From positions 4,056,995 through 4,120,994 of the forward strand of contig JAJEKV010000042.1 of the NCBI GenBank assembly GCA_021234155.1: DNA of 64,000 bases, read 5' to 3'. Position numbers and translations under genes: made by a program. Under the pieces are notes generated by a model. It worked only from the letters and a program-made list of their open reading frames with translations, was not told the origin of the DNA and did not search any database. The stretch is from Isoetes taiwanensis. Taxonomy: Eukaryota; Streptophyta; Lycopodiopsida; Isoetales; Isoetaceae. The first letter of the stretch is position 1. The number at the start of each line of letters is the position of its first letter. Shown one piece after another: positions 29,742 through 41,490 of this stretch.

Positions 29742-30827
29742 TACACCAAGAGGCATTCACATGTTCAAGTCTATTACGTTTCAATCGTAATTCCCAATCT
29801 ACCATGGTATACACATCTCAAAAAAAAAAAAAAAAAAAAAAAAAAAGAAGAGTTGAATTATTCCAATTAGAGAAATTCAATTTACAAACTTTACCCATAA
29901 GCCCGTACGGTATGAAGCCATTTGAGATTCCAAATTCAAACTTCGCATCCATATCTCCAATAGCTTATCCGTAGAGCTCACCCTAATGTTTAATGCTAAG
30001 CAAACCTGCAAATAAAGTGAAATATTAATATAGATGACCTCCAAAGTCAAATATTAATATGGATGACCTCCACGACCAACGGGTCCTCGGGGCACCACGA
30101 TCTAGAACTTCGCAAACTTAAGCAAGAATGCTCTTTTCTTTTTGCAATTTTCATACTCAAGCTAAGAAGTTATATAAGCTCAGATGATCAAAATAGGCTT
30201 CCAGAGTCTGTAGAAGGATGTGTAGGTAGTTCGGCTGTTATGGCAAAGCAAAGCTTAATGAAATTTGATCAGGAATATGGCAGGTGTTACTTGTCTCCAT
30301 GACAACCTACTTGTCTCCTCGACAACCTAACAGTCATCCTTGTTATTTTGTAATTCCAAAGGATTGTGGAAAACTTCTCCGTATAATCCAAACTCATTCG
30401 CAACAAGTCATCTTGTGTATTTTGAGTAATCTCCACAAAAGCACACAGTTTTTCTTTCATTGCAATACATTGGACACTTTGAACTTTCCATGTATAAGAT
30501 GCTCCTTTTGACACTGATTTGTTGCACTTAAAATTCTCAACTTCCTCGCAAGAACTTTTTCTCTAGTAAGATGTTGCACAAAATTTTTAAGGTTTCAAGT
30601 TCTTAAAACCTCCAATTCATAGGATACCATGGTCCAACAAAATAACAGTAGTCCTTGCATGCAAAAACACTGATATTTACGATATTTACGGCCCTTTAGA
30701 AAATTTATAGTACCACCGTTTTAGATTTCTTTAGTTCCTCTCAAGAGATTAGAGACTTGAAATTCCAAAGGTGATCTCATTGCCCATAGTTCCCAAAAGA
30801 ATCGCAAACCTCTGCTCTGATACCAAT
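29742..30827 (-). mobile_element. Degenerate - strand LTR element, leader and primer site
   Basis: GCTCTGATACCA at 30814-30825 is the complement of the Met-tRNA primer site, so a - strand LTR (TGATACG...) begins at 30828 and internal sequence runs down from 30813. A - strand reading beginning MGNEITFGISSL resembles copia gag starts; the frame at 30514-30287 is coding-like but unassigned. On the + strand 30063-30302 is also open (79 codons, unknown). A run of about 27 A lies at 29821-29847. Confidence 0.45.
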
Positions 30828-31170
30828 TGATACGATTTTTATAATTTGGGATGTCTATAGGACCTTGAAACAATATTTGATTCATGAATCACTGAAGAAC
30901 AAGATCAACTTGGATCTGTATTCCAACAAAATTGGTTGGAGACACAACTTACTACCCAACCGGATCCACCAAAACAAATGCCTTTGAAGGCCGAGGATGA
31001 CCTGGTCTCATAATTGAGCTGCTAAAATCTCCATTCCAAAAGAAGCCGCAAGCTATCTGGTAGTTTGCTAGCAATACATTTCTTTTGATGGAGGCTAGCA
31101 AGGGAATCTTGATGCACTTAAACAGCTTCTAGACATATTCCCTCTTCTTCAGGTTGTTGCTGAATTGGCA
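30828..31170. other. Likely LTR remnant, no gene seen
   Basis: Starts TGATACGATTTTTATAATTTGGGATG next to the primer site at 30814-30825. The far LTR edge could not be placed. Confidence 0.35.
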
Positions 31171-31900
31171 GAAGTGTAATGCAATTTGGGCACTGGATGG
31201 TTCAGCTCTGACTAATTTGTCTCAGTGTCCAAACTTGTTCCTCCGGCCTGCAAATTATTTCGGAATCATTAGCCATGCCTAAACCAGCAACAAGACCCTC
31301 GACTACAATAGTGAAAAGAAATGGGGCAGGGCTGTCTTTCCACTGAGAAAAACTCTGATGGATGCCCTTGAAAAACAACCGCTGCTTTAGGAGATCTCAA
31401 CACTTTCCTAACCATAACCTAGTTTTGTCCATGATGAGGTGGAGGAACAGCCATGCGATGCTATCATAAGCTTTTATGAAATCTAATTTGAGGTACACTA
31501 CTCTCTGGCTAGTTTTCCTTGCCCAATACGTGCCCTCATACGCCGCACTTACATTATCCATTCTGACCATCATCATCAGATCATTGGTTCAGTAGATCTT
31601 CCCTCTCATGCTCAAGTGGACAGCCCTGTCTAATACACCTTTCCACTGAGAAAAACTGATAGATGCCCTTGAAAAAGAATCGCTGCTTTAGCAGATCTCA
31701 ACAATTTCCAGACCATCGAGGAGGAGGGACCACAACCTAGTTTTGTCCACGATGAGGCGGAGGAAAAGCCATGCAATGCTATCATAAGCTTTTATGAAAT
31801 CTACTTTAAGGTACACTACTCTCTGGCTAGTTTTCCTTACCCAATACATATGCCACACTTACATTATCCATACTATTTCTGACCATCATCGTCAGATCAT
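31171..31900 (-). pseudogene. LINE reverse-transcriptase fragment with internal duplication
   Basis: On the - strand: DNVSAAYEGTYWARKTSQRV, VVYLKLDFIKAYDSIAW (RT palm Asp) and, further on, APFLFTIVVEGLVAG. This is an L1-type plant LINE RT. A ~290-bp part is present twice in tandem: AAACTCTGATGGATGCCCTTG at 31350 onward and AAACTGATAGATGCCCTTG from about 31648 onward, with the matching YDSIAW region in both copies. No intact frame. Confidence 0.8.
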
Positions 31901-33050
31901 TAGAGATCTTTCCTCTCATGCTCCCCGCAAGGCTGTGTTCAAACTAAATGCTTAGTACTTGAAGAACGAGGCTTTCATTGCTTGATGTCGTCAGGTCTAG
32001 GAATCCATGTCCTCAAGCCCAATGAGGAGACCTGTGAATCAGCTGGCAAATGTCAAGGTCCTACGCTAAGCAGTGGGTTAGGAATTTTGTGCAGTAGGGA
32101 AAGTGTCTTCTGAACCAAAAGTACAGTGAGCTCCAGCAGATTCGGCTTCAGGGATGTTCTCATGCTCAGGAAGCAAAGTTGGCCAGAGAGATCCAGGAAC
32201 TTGAGTCCAAAACTATCAAAACAGACAAGGTGAAAGCAGTTCTCTCGTGGTTGCCTCCATGTTCAATTCCTGGAGAGCTCTCTGGTGTAATTGTGGTATT
32301 TAGTGAATTTAAGAACATTGTAGAGAAGTTCTAATAATGGAGCATAATTTCATCTTGTATTTCTATTCTCCTATGTACAAATTTGACCATTGTGTATACC
32401 TCACTTATATTTGTGAACCATAGAGCATTTGTTTGGTCATTTTGTATTTCTTGCAAATTCCCCCATATTTGCTAACCATGAATATTTATTGTAAGAAAAT
32501 ATTCATTTGGGATCTCATATTCGTATGTCTATGTATTCTTTTTTTATTTAAACATAAATCTAAGGCCAATCATGCAATAGTATTTCTTTTTCATTGCAAA
32601 CCCTTGTATTGAGACGTTTGATATTTTGAAATTAGGGATCCCAGGAGGATCATGTGACAAATTATTCCCCTGATTAACGGTCAAGATAGCGATAAAGCAA
32701 GATTTAGCAATTTGGAGAATGAAATGTTATGACGAAAGAGAGTTCAAATTTGTCATGATTTGACCGTTCATCATCCAGAAGTAATGGGTGCTATTTTCAC
32801 TCCATCTATGACATCTTCTTTTGTATTTCATTCATCACAATCTCTACAGATTTCTAAGAATGTTATGGAGCATGGTGATGGTTGAAGACTTGTTACGCTC
32901 AAGAAGACAATAGTCATGGGTAGTCACATGTTTTTCATGGCTGTACCTTTTCTTTCTGGTTATCTGTCGTTCTTCAACAAAAATTTTGCCAAAATACAAA
33001 ATACATTTGCAATTCTGGTTCGTCTTGATTCAACAATAAAGATCAGTTAA
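31901..33050. other. Mostly non-coding; one coding-like exon at 32060-32334 (+)
   Basis: The + strand frame NQKYSELQQIRLQGCSHAQE...KAVLSWLPPCSIPGELSGV...EFKNIVEKF stops at 32334 and has one in-frame TAG (CAG in origin?) upstream. It looks like a real coding exon but I do not recognise the protein. The rest is AT-rich with nothing identifiable. Confidence 0.3.
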
Positions 33051-33102
33051 CCGTGGTTTGATGCGATATACAACACACGCACACAATATTTTCCATTCGA
33101 GA

Positions 33103-33862
33103 ATGGACGGAGGGGCGTCGGGCACTGGCACTGCGGTCGCTTTGGCGGCACAGATGAACCTGGCCATCGAGCCAAATGGAAGCAATGGGCGTATGGCGCC
33201 TTCGAATCCTGCAAGGAACAGGCTGACTCCCACAAAGAGTACTGTCGAAAGCACCAAGAATGGAAAATCGGCTACTCAAACCATTTCTGGATATCAACAA
33301 CAGGGTACATTAAGATCCTAAGCTATCGGAGAGCAATACATGCCTATTAGGTGAAGCCGCAAGCAAATCTTCGTGTTTCAATCTTGCATTTGGGGTTTCT
33401 GATCCACAGAAGGACGAGATGTCGGAGGAGCTGAGACAGCAAACCACTGTAGCGGCAACAGGGAAAAATTCCAAGGGACCTGGCCCTAGTAGGAAAATTG
33501 GGGGTTCAGAGCCCCTGCCGGACGTGGCTGCATCGGTCTGCTATGGAGCAGAAATAATTGGCAGCGGAGGAGCTGGTGGTAAGCAGGAGGAGCTGAAAAA
33601 TTGTGGAAAGCTGGACTCCACTATGAGCAATAATGAAGCTAAAAGATCTAATCAGTGGAAATAGGGCAATATTTTAGAAAGAATTATAAGACCCAGGCTT
33701 TTCTAATGGATTAAGAAAGGAGTTCCAAATCAATCCCGCAGTGGCAGAGTTGAAGAGGCTTTGAACTCTCTTTCCTCTAAAAATTTGTCTGCCAATCTAG
33801 AACAGCTTCTTCAATCAGCAGGTATCAAGCTAGACCATGACAGTCTTAAAGTAACGGAGGTA
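33103..33862 (+). pseudogene. LINE-C ORF1, N-terminal part
   Basis: A + strand coding region beginning MDGGASGTGTAVALAAQMNL, rich in Gly/Asn/Ser, broken at 33321 and resuming at 33419 (MSEELRQQTTVAATGKNSKG) and 33761 (MNSLSSKNLSANLEQLLQSA). It resembles the disordered N-terminal region of plant L1 ORF1 (gag-like) proteins and is joined by position to the ORF1 core after the MULE. The MULE's target site TATCAGGAA (33863-33871) ends this piece. Confidence 0.6.
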
Positions 33863-33871
33863 TATCAGGAA

Positions 33872-34055
33872 GGGCGTCCGTATATGGAGTTCGGGATCCG
33901 GTGTTTCTGGACAATTTGCCTCTGGTGTTTCTGGAATGCCCATCCGCTGGTCCATGGATGCATCGATGCCCAGGACGCCCGAGGATCCATGCATCCCGGC
34001 CATCTTGAACCGCGCAACTGAACCGTGCGGTTTTGTCCGTAAACACCATTGCCGC
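33872..34055. repeat. Left TIR of the MULE
   Basis: Inverted match to 41277-41481. Shared blocks include CTGGTCCATGGATGCAT, GAGGATCCATGCATCCCGG, GTTCAAGATGGCCGGGATG (or its complement) and GTGTTTCTGGACAATTTGCC. Confidence 0.9.
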
Positions 34056-34195
34056 TTTTCGGCGCTTTTGGACCGGCAAAGATCGTATTCGTGGCGTGTT
34101 CGTTTGAGGTTGCCAGTGCATTAAATCCGTGGTTATGATTGTACCCCGCCAAATTCAAACGGATTGCATTACATACAGCGTGAGCAAATCCGGTA

Positions 34196-35073
34196 ATGGT
34201 GTTTCTGGCCATGCCAATGTGGTAGGTGTTTCAGGCCAATACCTGGTATTTCTGGCCATAGGTGTTTCTGGTCATGGGCTAAGTCTTTCTGGCCACAGGA
34301 TACAAATGTTATAGAGTCATCCCATTGACATAGTGTAGATAAATATTGTGAATGCCAAATTTGCAACCCAACATGGAGTTGCGGGGTTTTACATCTTGAG
34401 ACATGTAATTGGAACATAATATCTAAAACATTGAGTGATCCCGATTGCAACCAATTATTAATCATAAATCTCAATTGGAATTGATAACTTAATAATGCTA
34501 AGAACATTGGAACACAATATCTAAAACATTGAATTGCAACTCTGGCCACAAGCATGGTGTTTCTGGCCAGGATGTGGTGTTTCTGGACACAGGCATGATG
34601 TTTCTGGCCACAAGAATGGTGTTTCTGGCCAGATGCATGGTGTTTCCGGCCGGGCGGTGGTGTTTCGACCAAGGACACGGTGTTTCTGGCCACAAGCATG
34701 GTGTTTCTGGCCAGAGGCATGGTGTTTCTGGCCACAAGCATGGTGTTTCTGGCCAGAGGAATGGTGTTTCTGGCCAGAGGCATAGTGTTTCTGGCCAGAC
34801 ATTGGTGTTTCTGGCCAGAGGCAAGGTGTTTCTGGCCAGAAGCATGGTGTTTCTGGCCAATGTTATGGTGTTTCTGGCAATCCACAACATCTCAATTGCA
34901 ACTTATTAATAATTAAAAATCTCAGCTGGAAATGATAACCTGAAAATGTATAGAATGTTGAATTGTAACTTTCAAATCTCAAATGGAAATGTTGATTTCA
35001 CAATGTGTTGACTAAGGGTAAGGTGTTTCTAGCCAATGTTATGGTGTTTCTGGCTGGGTGTTTCTAACCATAA
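34196..35073. repeat. Left subterminal arrays of GTGTTTCTGGCCA
   Basis: About 5 copies at 34196-34305, about 16 at 34548-34885 with a regular ~21-bp period, and 3 near 35027-35073. Units differ by single bases. Long ORFs on both strands here (for example 34885-34169, 238 codons) are translations of the repeat (WPETP, GQKHH, MARNT) and not genes. Confidence 0.93.
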
Positions 35074-35258
35074 CCATGGGTAATTTTGTTCGGAAGGGAG
35101 TACTAGTATTAAATGCAGACTTAGTGGGTCGAAACTAAATATTCTTTAAACATCAGTGTCAATGGTACGACATTAATCATCACAAGATTTTTAAATTTGA
35201 GGGCAAATCTAATGGTTCGAAATAGAACGTTCCTGTCAGAAAGTATCTTGTTCGAAAC

Positions 35259-35395
35259 AGAAAAGCACATGTCCAAAAACACTTCCGAAAAAACAGGGCT
35301 GATTTTTGGCGCAGGTATGGCTTGGTCAAAATAGAAAAGCACAGGCCCAAAAACACATCCGAAAAAACAGGGTTGTTTTTTGGCGCAGGTATGGC
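35259..35395. repeat. Tandem duplication over the ULP1-like start codon
   Basis: GAAAAGCACATGTCCAAAAA...GGCGCAGGTATGGC (35259-35321) is repeated at 35333-35395, so an upstream ATG precedes the proposed start at 35391. Confidence 0.75.
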
Positions 35396-37763
35396 GGCTT
35401 CGGGATCGGGCGACGCCAAAATGCCGAGATGGGGCTGCAACAATGGCAGCTCGGAGGAAGAAAACGTGAGCTCTGGGAGCTCGGACTGGTATTACAGCTC
35501 CGGGGAAGCTTCCTCGGAGGAAGCAGGGTCAGCCGAGGGAGCAGGGTCAGCCGAGGCATCTCCAGAGGAACTTTTGCTGCAAATGAGAGCCAGGGCAAAA
35601 GAAAAACAGCCAGGGCAGCCAGATGCTATTCAAACTAAGTCTTTGAGAGAGATCAAGAAGCAAAAAAGGACAGATATGGGAAGCCCACCGCGTGGAGCAC
35701 CTCAGGATGCCAAGGTAGTTGCTGCTTACTCAGAGGAGGATTCCGAGATCGATGAAGCGGCTTGGGAACGCAGGTATTATTACAGCAATAAAAAAAATAG
35801 GCATGTTTGTTTATTTCAAGGTTGTGTTTGGTCTTCGGTTAAAAAGCAAAGGCTGCAAGATCACTTGGCAAAGGAGCATGGATTGCATGTGGTTGTGCAG
35901 GGTGCTCCAAAGGGCAGAAAGAGGTTGGCTGTTACCAAGCAGAAAAGAAGGGAAGGGCGAGATTTATCCGAGTATGCTTTGCGGCGAGCCCTCGATCCAG
36001 AATATAAGTATAAGTTAAATCTGTCCAGGTTTTTAAAGAGATGCAAAGAGCTAGCTCTGGGTGCTGGCCGGGCTATGCTCCAGAATATTGAAGATGGGGA
36101 GGAGAAAGAGAACACTTTGGAGTCTTATGCTGAGAGGCATGTAGCTCGGAGGAGGATGGAATGGGAGGCAATGAAAGAGAAAAAAATAGCTCAGTATGAG
36201 AGGTACATAGCACACTATTATGGTCTGGATTCTGTGGACCGAAAGGAATGGGCTGACCGTGAGGCTTATGGGAATTTGGAGATATGCAAGCTGGGGCTGC
36301 AGACACGGCTTCTTTATTGTGGCAGGTTTGAGGGCAGCTCTAGTGTCCCCAAATCTCCATACACACCAGTTACACTGCTAACAAAATCCATAGTTGCTGG
36401 CTTGAATTTTAAAGCTCCACAGAAACCAAGGCTGAGGATTGGGGCCAAAACTTCTTTGGGTACCCTTTGAGTGCTGCTGCAGCTTCTCCCGTGCACTAGA
36501 TGTCTACTTACTTGGATGTGGTAGATGATGGGGAGGCAGACGTGATCAAGAGAACAATGGTAACTATGACCGAGGATTTTATTCTGGATTTTGAATTCTT
36601 CATGCATCTTGATGACCTCACTACCTTGGAATGGGTTAACAAAAAGAAGAAAGGGAAAGCCACCAAGGCCAATCCAATTCTTTCATACGATGCTCAGTGG
36701 CCCGTGCATCTTAGGAGCCCACTTTGGGCTACTGTAAAAGATGGCAAAGGTGAATTTGTGATACGTCAATCAGAAGCCATTTCCTTTGAGCATCCTGGTT
36801 CGGATAATCCTGAAAAGGTTGGCTTGTCTTGGCTGAATGAGCAATGCGTGGGTGCCTACTTGATGTAAGTGTCTTCCCTTTTATAGAGTCTGATTGTGCA
36901 TCTTTTTTGAATTCAAAATTCCTGTGCAGGGTGGTCTCTCATACCATACCAGTCTATCAGAGACGAAGTCATGTGTTTTTTCATCCTGGACTGGTAGACC
37001 TCTACATGAATAAGAGAGAGTCAATTTGGAGGAAGATTATTCCTCCTAGACCTCGAGAACCATCTCTCTTCTACTGGTTGCCCGTGGTAAGAAGGTAAGT
37101 TATTTTTGGCATGATGACATTCATTTACATTTAAAATACTCGTCCATTTATCACTGCTCTACAGTTCTGTCTCTCTCACCTCGTTTAAGTGCAACCGCCA
37201 TTGGAGCCTTTACCTGTATTGTGCTGATTGGGAAATATGTAAGTCACTTGGAGTGCCACACCCTGCCTTGCTGCATTTTGATTTATGAGATATCATTCTG
37301 CTGATATTGCCTGAGAAGTAGTGGAGTAAGTTGTTTGCATGCAATACTATTTGTTGGTTTTTTTAAATTCATCTCTCACTAGCATGAGATGGCTGCAGGC
37401 TGCTCAAGGAAGTGCATGTTAGTTGGGGCAGCCCTGCACCAGAAACGGTTGACATTCACGCAATTGAAATGCGCGGTCCACAGCAGCAAAATGGTTCAGA
37501 CTGTGGGGTGTACACATTACTGTATGCAAGGTGCTTTATACGAGATTTCATTCTTAAGGATTTCCAACTGCTGCCTGTCGAGGTAAGGGTATTGGTTGTG
37601 TGAAGATACTACTGTGCAATCACACTAACAAGCTGAAATGCAGGTGACTCTGGACTGGTTTGACAAGATTGATGTAGCAAACTGCAGAGACACATTTAGC
37701 AGCATGCTGGGCAGGCTACATGAAGCCGTGGTGCAGGCCAAAAAGCCACCCAAGACAATCTAA
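35391..37763 (+). pseudogene. ULP1-like (C48) cysteine protease gene in the MULE
   Basis: Exons inferred from GT-AG sites: 35391 to about 36470, about 36500-36864, 36930-37086, 37165-37325, 37399-37582 and 37644-37763. The N-terminal exon (MAASGSGDAKMPRW...) is acidic/Ser-rich, has a C2H2-like finger (CLFQGCVW...HLAKEHGLH) and a Lys/Arg-rich region. The last exons form a SUMO-protease-type domain: catalytic His in CNRHWSLYLYCADWE, Asp in LLHFD, Gln and Cys in QQQNGSDCGVYTLLYARCF. Damage: a frame break near 36465-36500, and in exon 37165-37325 a small shift and a TGA just after LHFD. Family knowledge: captured ULP peptidases in MULEs; role in transposition unknown. Confidence 0.82.
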
Positions 37764-37851
37764 GAAATGTTCTGTTTTTCTTTTGCTTTTAAACTCTTGA
37801 ACAGTGTTGGCTTTTAAACTCTTGATTGGTCATATTCTTGGTGTAAAATAT

Positions 37852-38000
37852 TGAGTGGTGTTTCTGGCCAAGGTAGTGGTGTTTCTGGCCATATTTATGG
37901 TGTTTCTAGCCAAATGAGTGGTGTTTCTGGCCAAATGAGTGGTGTTTCTGGCCGAGTCAGTGGTGTTTCTGGCCAAGTCTTGGTGTTTCTGGACATAAGC
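37852..38000. repeat. Internal array of GTGTTTCTGGCCA between the two MULE genes
   Basis: Seven copies spaced about 21-23 bp, just after the ULP1-like stop codon, on the same strand as the left arrays. The next 320 bp to the transposase 3' end (38323) hold no feature I can name. Confidence 0.92.
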
Positions 38001-38322
38001 ATGGTTACTTAACATAAGTTACTTAACAGCAAGATTACTTAACAGCAAGATTGGATTGAAAATCCATATGTATCCATATGTATCTGAAAGGAGCAACTAT
38101 AGTATCTTTCAAATTATCAGAAGTCATCAAAACATGGAGCACACATATGACTAATGATCTTAATAGTGCAATATTCAAGCAATGTACCCCTTTATGCTAA
38201 CTGCAGCATCCATGATCAGACACCCTAGAGATTGCCTCCACCATCACCTAAGAGCAACATGGCATTTACCACTTAACATTACTATCCGCAAGTACAGGAA
38301 ATAATTTCAAAGAGTGTTAGAA

Positions 38323-41180
38323 TTATTGCATACCTTCACATCGTGTGATATGATCTTCGCATTCCTTCGAGAAAACGCTAAGTGAACTCCTCTTCTTCCT
38401 CTTCTTGTGGCTCTCCACGAAAGGTACTGGTCTAGCAATGGTGTTCCCATTGAAGTCTTGTACCATGGCTAGACTCGGTGCCATGGTATTGACATTTCTA
38501 CTTTCACTTAGCTTGGCCAGCTTATTGCTAAGTTCAGCTAAAAGGAACCTAGCTTGATTCCATACCTGGGGGCTCCTAGCAATGGTCTCCTTGAGACTTG
38601 CCATTGTCTCGTCTATGCTCTGTAACACCTTGGGGTTTTCACTCAAACCAGCCCCAATTTTAAAATCCAATTCTTCATCATCGGATGCAACTCCTGTGCA
38701 TGGCCCCTCTTCCCAAGAAGGCATGGTGTCATCATATGCCTCGGCAACGGACCTTAGATTGGACAGCCCGCCAGCCTGAGAACCATGTAGAGTACCACAA
38801 AACCTTAGAATGTCTTCCTCTTTGTACTTGGACATCATCCTGATCACTTAACTTGATGCTTGCACATATTCCCTTTCATACCCCATGGACAATCACATGA
38901 TGACCAATGTTCATGTGCAACCTCCACTAAGTAAGGCAAAGCCTCTCGGTTATCATCCCAGTTGTCCATGTTTTGACTCCACACCTCGGCTCTCCCCTCC
39001 TTGAAGTTCAGCCATCTAACAGCTACATCTGGAAGTTCTCGAGCACCTATGATGGCAGTCTCAACCATGTGCTCCTGTCTCTTGTTGGTTTTAAAACCCG
39101 AATCCTTCATGAACTTATCAAAGGACAAGTGAGTTCGTAATATACCTGTAAGCATGTAAATGAGCCAATCTATTCTCCTTCCTCTCAAGGCATGCTTGGA
39201 TACCCCTAATCTCCTCTTCATGTGCCCATGGTAGGACTCTATACCAGCATTAGTCTCTTGGTTAGCGTGTGGATACATCCTTGTGGCAATTATCCAATGT
39301 GTGATGTTATTGGTCCAAAACTCTATCCATATACCTCACAACCCTCTTCCACATCTTGTACTTTTCCTTGAATTCTTCCAACAACTTCTTGGCCTCTTTG
39401 GTGCATGCTTCCACATAGTCCTTCTTGGGTCAATATCTACTTTAGTGTCATACATAATACGACCGAGGTCCTTACACATTTCCCCCCTAATTTTCTTGTT
39501 CTTCACGTGTTTTAAAAGCAACTTCATCCAGTTTCTTCGAACATGCCAAATACACAACTGAATTTTCGTTTCGGGCCAAACATCCTTCAAGGCATTGATC
39601 TCAGCCTGTGCATCATCTACAATGAAGCATGCAGGTTCCCAAGTTGGGTCTTCCCTATGTATGCGGTTCTTCATTGCAATCAGCCAAGGATGGATGTCCT
39701 CCTCGGTGGCACTAGAGGATAGAACCCAAGCAACAGGGACACCATTTCCATGCGTGTCATAAACTAGCAAGGTATAAAGGCTGTAGCAGTGGTCATTGGT
39801 CTTGAAGGTTGAATCCAAGGCTACAGCATTCCCCCTTCCATGCTCTAACAGGATCTTCATTTGGAACGGTGTGATGATGCCCAATGTGAAAGGGACTCCC
39901 TCCTGATACATGAACACATATTCTGGATGTAAATCAACCCACATCCTAACACTTGTTGCCACATTCTTGTGCAGCATCCACGTGTCAGCAGCCAGCTTGC
40001 GGGACAAATTATATATATCATCCATGGCTAAGAATGCATCTCTGTTCTTCGGGGCATTGGGATCCATCCTCTTTTCTATCTCCCATTGTTCCTCGTGTTG
40101 ACGGAAGACCTCTTAGGGAGTGTGGTTATGGAGCAACTGTTGGTAGGCCCAAGCCTTCTGACCCTTTGATAGCCATGGAGCTACATCATGCCTTGTTCTT
40201 GCACATTGGGGATCCTCAAATCCATGGCAGACTTTCTCTTCATTATCAATGTGCCTCGTCTCATAGTATGTAATTTTACATATCTCAGGCCTCAAATACA
40301 ACTGCTTCACCTGAAAGTGGCACCTGCAACCTCGCCGAATACTCATTCCTCTTCTCTGTCTCCTTGAGTAGGAAGGATTCTTCTTCTTTTCTTCAGCAAT
40401 TAGAGCTCGGGTTGTTTTATCTTTGACCTCCCGAGAACGTTCACGATAATTTTCAGGGCCATAGCTGCACCAGTAGCTACAATTGAGAAACAGTTGTTCA
40501 GTTACAAACCTAAGCAATAAGTCTCAAGAATAAAGCTAAGTTACAGCTGAGAAATAACAGTTCCCGGTTCACTTCACTTGAAATTCCATGAATCCAAATG
40601 AAACTGAATGACAAATCAATTCACTTACTTGGTTATTTTAAGATGGGCATTTTGGTCGACTCTTTTCTTGGCAGATCCCTCTTCTCTACCCCGAGATCCA
40701 CGCTTCCTGAAGTTGGTGTTGCACCCTGGCAAATTCTGCTCCCCTTCCACGAAATCTTGCACCCTGTTTGTGGGGATATAGCATGCATGCACTGGAATGG
40801 TTTGGTGTCCAGAGTAGGTTACTTGCACAACAGAATGCTGCTCTATCTCGCATTGCAATTGCAGTCTCGAAAATACACCGATGGGGGGATCTTGAACCGG
40901 GAGATGAAAAAGAGTCTGGAAGACAAAAATTACTAAGTTACAAAGATTTGGCACACTGCTAAAACTAAACCCAATATCAAGCTCTATATAACCTTGCCTG
41001 TTCTACCTCGATGCCATAATCCTCTGTCTCCATGCCTGGCCCGAACCCAGGTGTTCCAATGGATCTTTCGAACAGGGCCGCTGGACTGGTTTCTGTGGTA
41101 ACAGCAAAGATCCCCCAATTCCGTTTGAATTGGGTCGGAAACACCCCACCAACCTTGGGATGGAAATACCGCCACCACAT
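38323..41180 (-). pseudogene. MULE transposase (MURA-type), several exons, broken
   Basis: Reads from about 41180 down to 38323. Upstream exons (41180-40977, about 40930-40625) encode a Gly/Arg-rich N terminus. Then 40517-40113 includes a basic Cys/His-containing DNA-binding-like region (RRGCRCHFQVKQLYLRPEIC), a TAA stop at about 40113, and the catalytic region 40067-39420: NAVALDSTFKTNDHCYSLYT (first Asp), FIVDDAQAEINALKDVWPET (second Asp) and IQLCIWHVRRNWMKLL. A frame break near 39410 and back near 39320 precedes YPHANQETNAGIESYHGHMK and a SWIM zinc finger (CDCPWGMKGNMCKH). A further one-base shift near 38850 leads to a coiled C-terminal tail with a KKRKKR basic run. It is not functional as it stands. 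Confidence 0.9.
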
Positions 41181-41276
41181 TCATTAAATGCACCTATACA
41201 AACAAGTATAGGGGACACTGTCACAGTTACAAGTCAAAAAAAGTGTCACGTCCAACTGTCCAACTGCCTTCAAAAA

Positions 41277-41481
41277 CAGCAGTGGTGTTTCTGGACAAAA
41301 AACCGTGCGGTTCAGTTGCGCGGTTCAAGATGGCCGGGATGCATGGATCCTCGGGCATCCTGGGCATCAATGCATCCATGGACCAGCGGATGGGCATGCA
41401 TTGGATGTTTCTGGACGTCCAGAAACACCAGAGGCAAATTGTCCAGAAACACCGAATCCCGGACTCCATATATGGACGGCC
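41277..41481. repeat. Right TIR of the MULE
   Basis: Inverted match to 33872-34055, with an extra GGACGTCCAGAAACACC palindrome near 41414-41430 absent from the left end. Confidence 0.88.
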
Positions 41482-41490
41482 TATCAAGAA

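Larger units (their letters stand above)
33863..41490. mobile_element. Mutator-like element (7610 bp) with transposase and ULP1-like gene
   Basis: The element runs 33872-41481. It is flanked by a 9-bp duplication with one mismatch, TATCAGGAA (33863-33871) and TATCAAGAA (41482-41490). TIRs of about 190-200 bp begin GGGCGTCCGTATATGGAG (left) and GGCCGTCCATATATGGAG (right, reverse strand). Contents in order: left TIR, arrays of a GTGTTTCTGGCCA repeat, a ULP1-like protease gene on +, another such array, a MULE transposase gene on -, right TIR. MULEs carrying ULP-like peptidase genes (Kaonashi/KI type) are known in plants. Both genes are damaged. Confidence 0.93.

Noticed and set aside
34169-34916. 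ORFs with periodic WPETP, GQKHH or SGQ peptides; also a possible CRISPR-like array
   Set aside because: The 21-bp units have no separate unique spacers and belong to MULE subterminal arrays in a eukaryotic genome.
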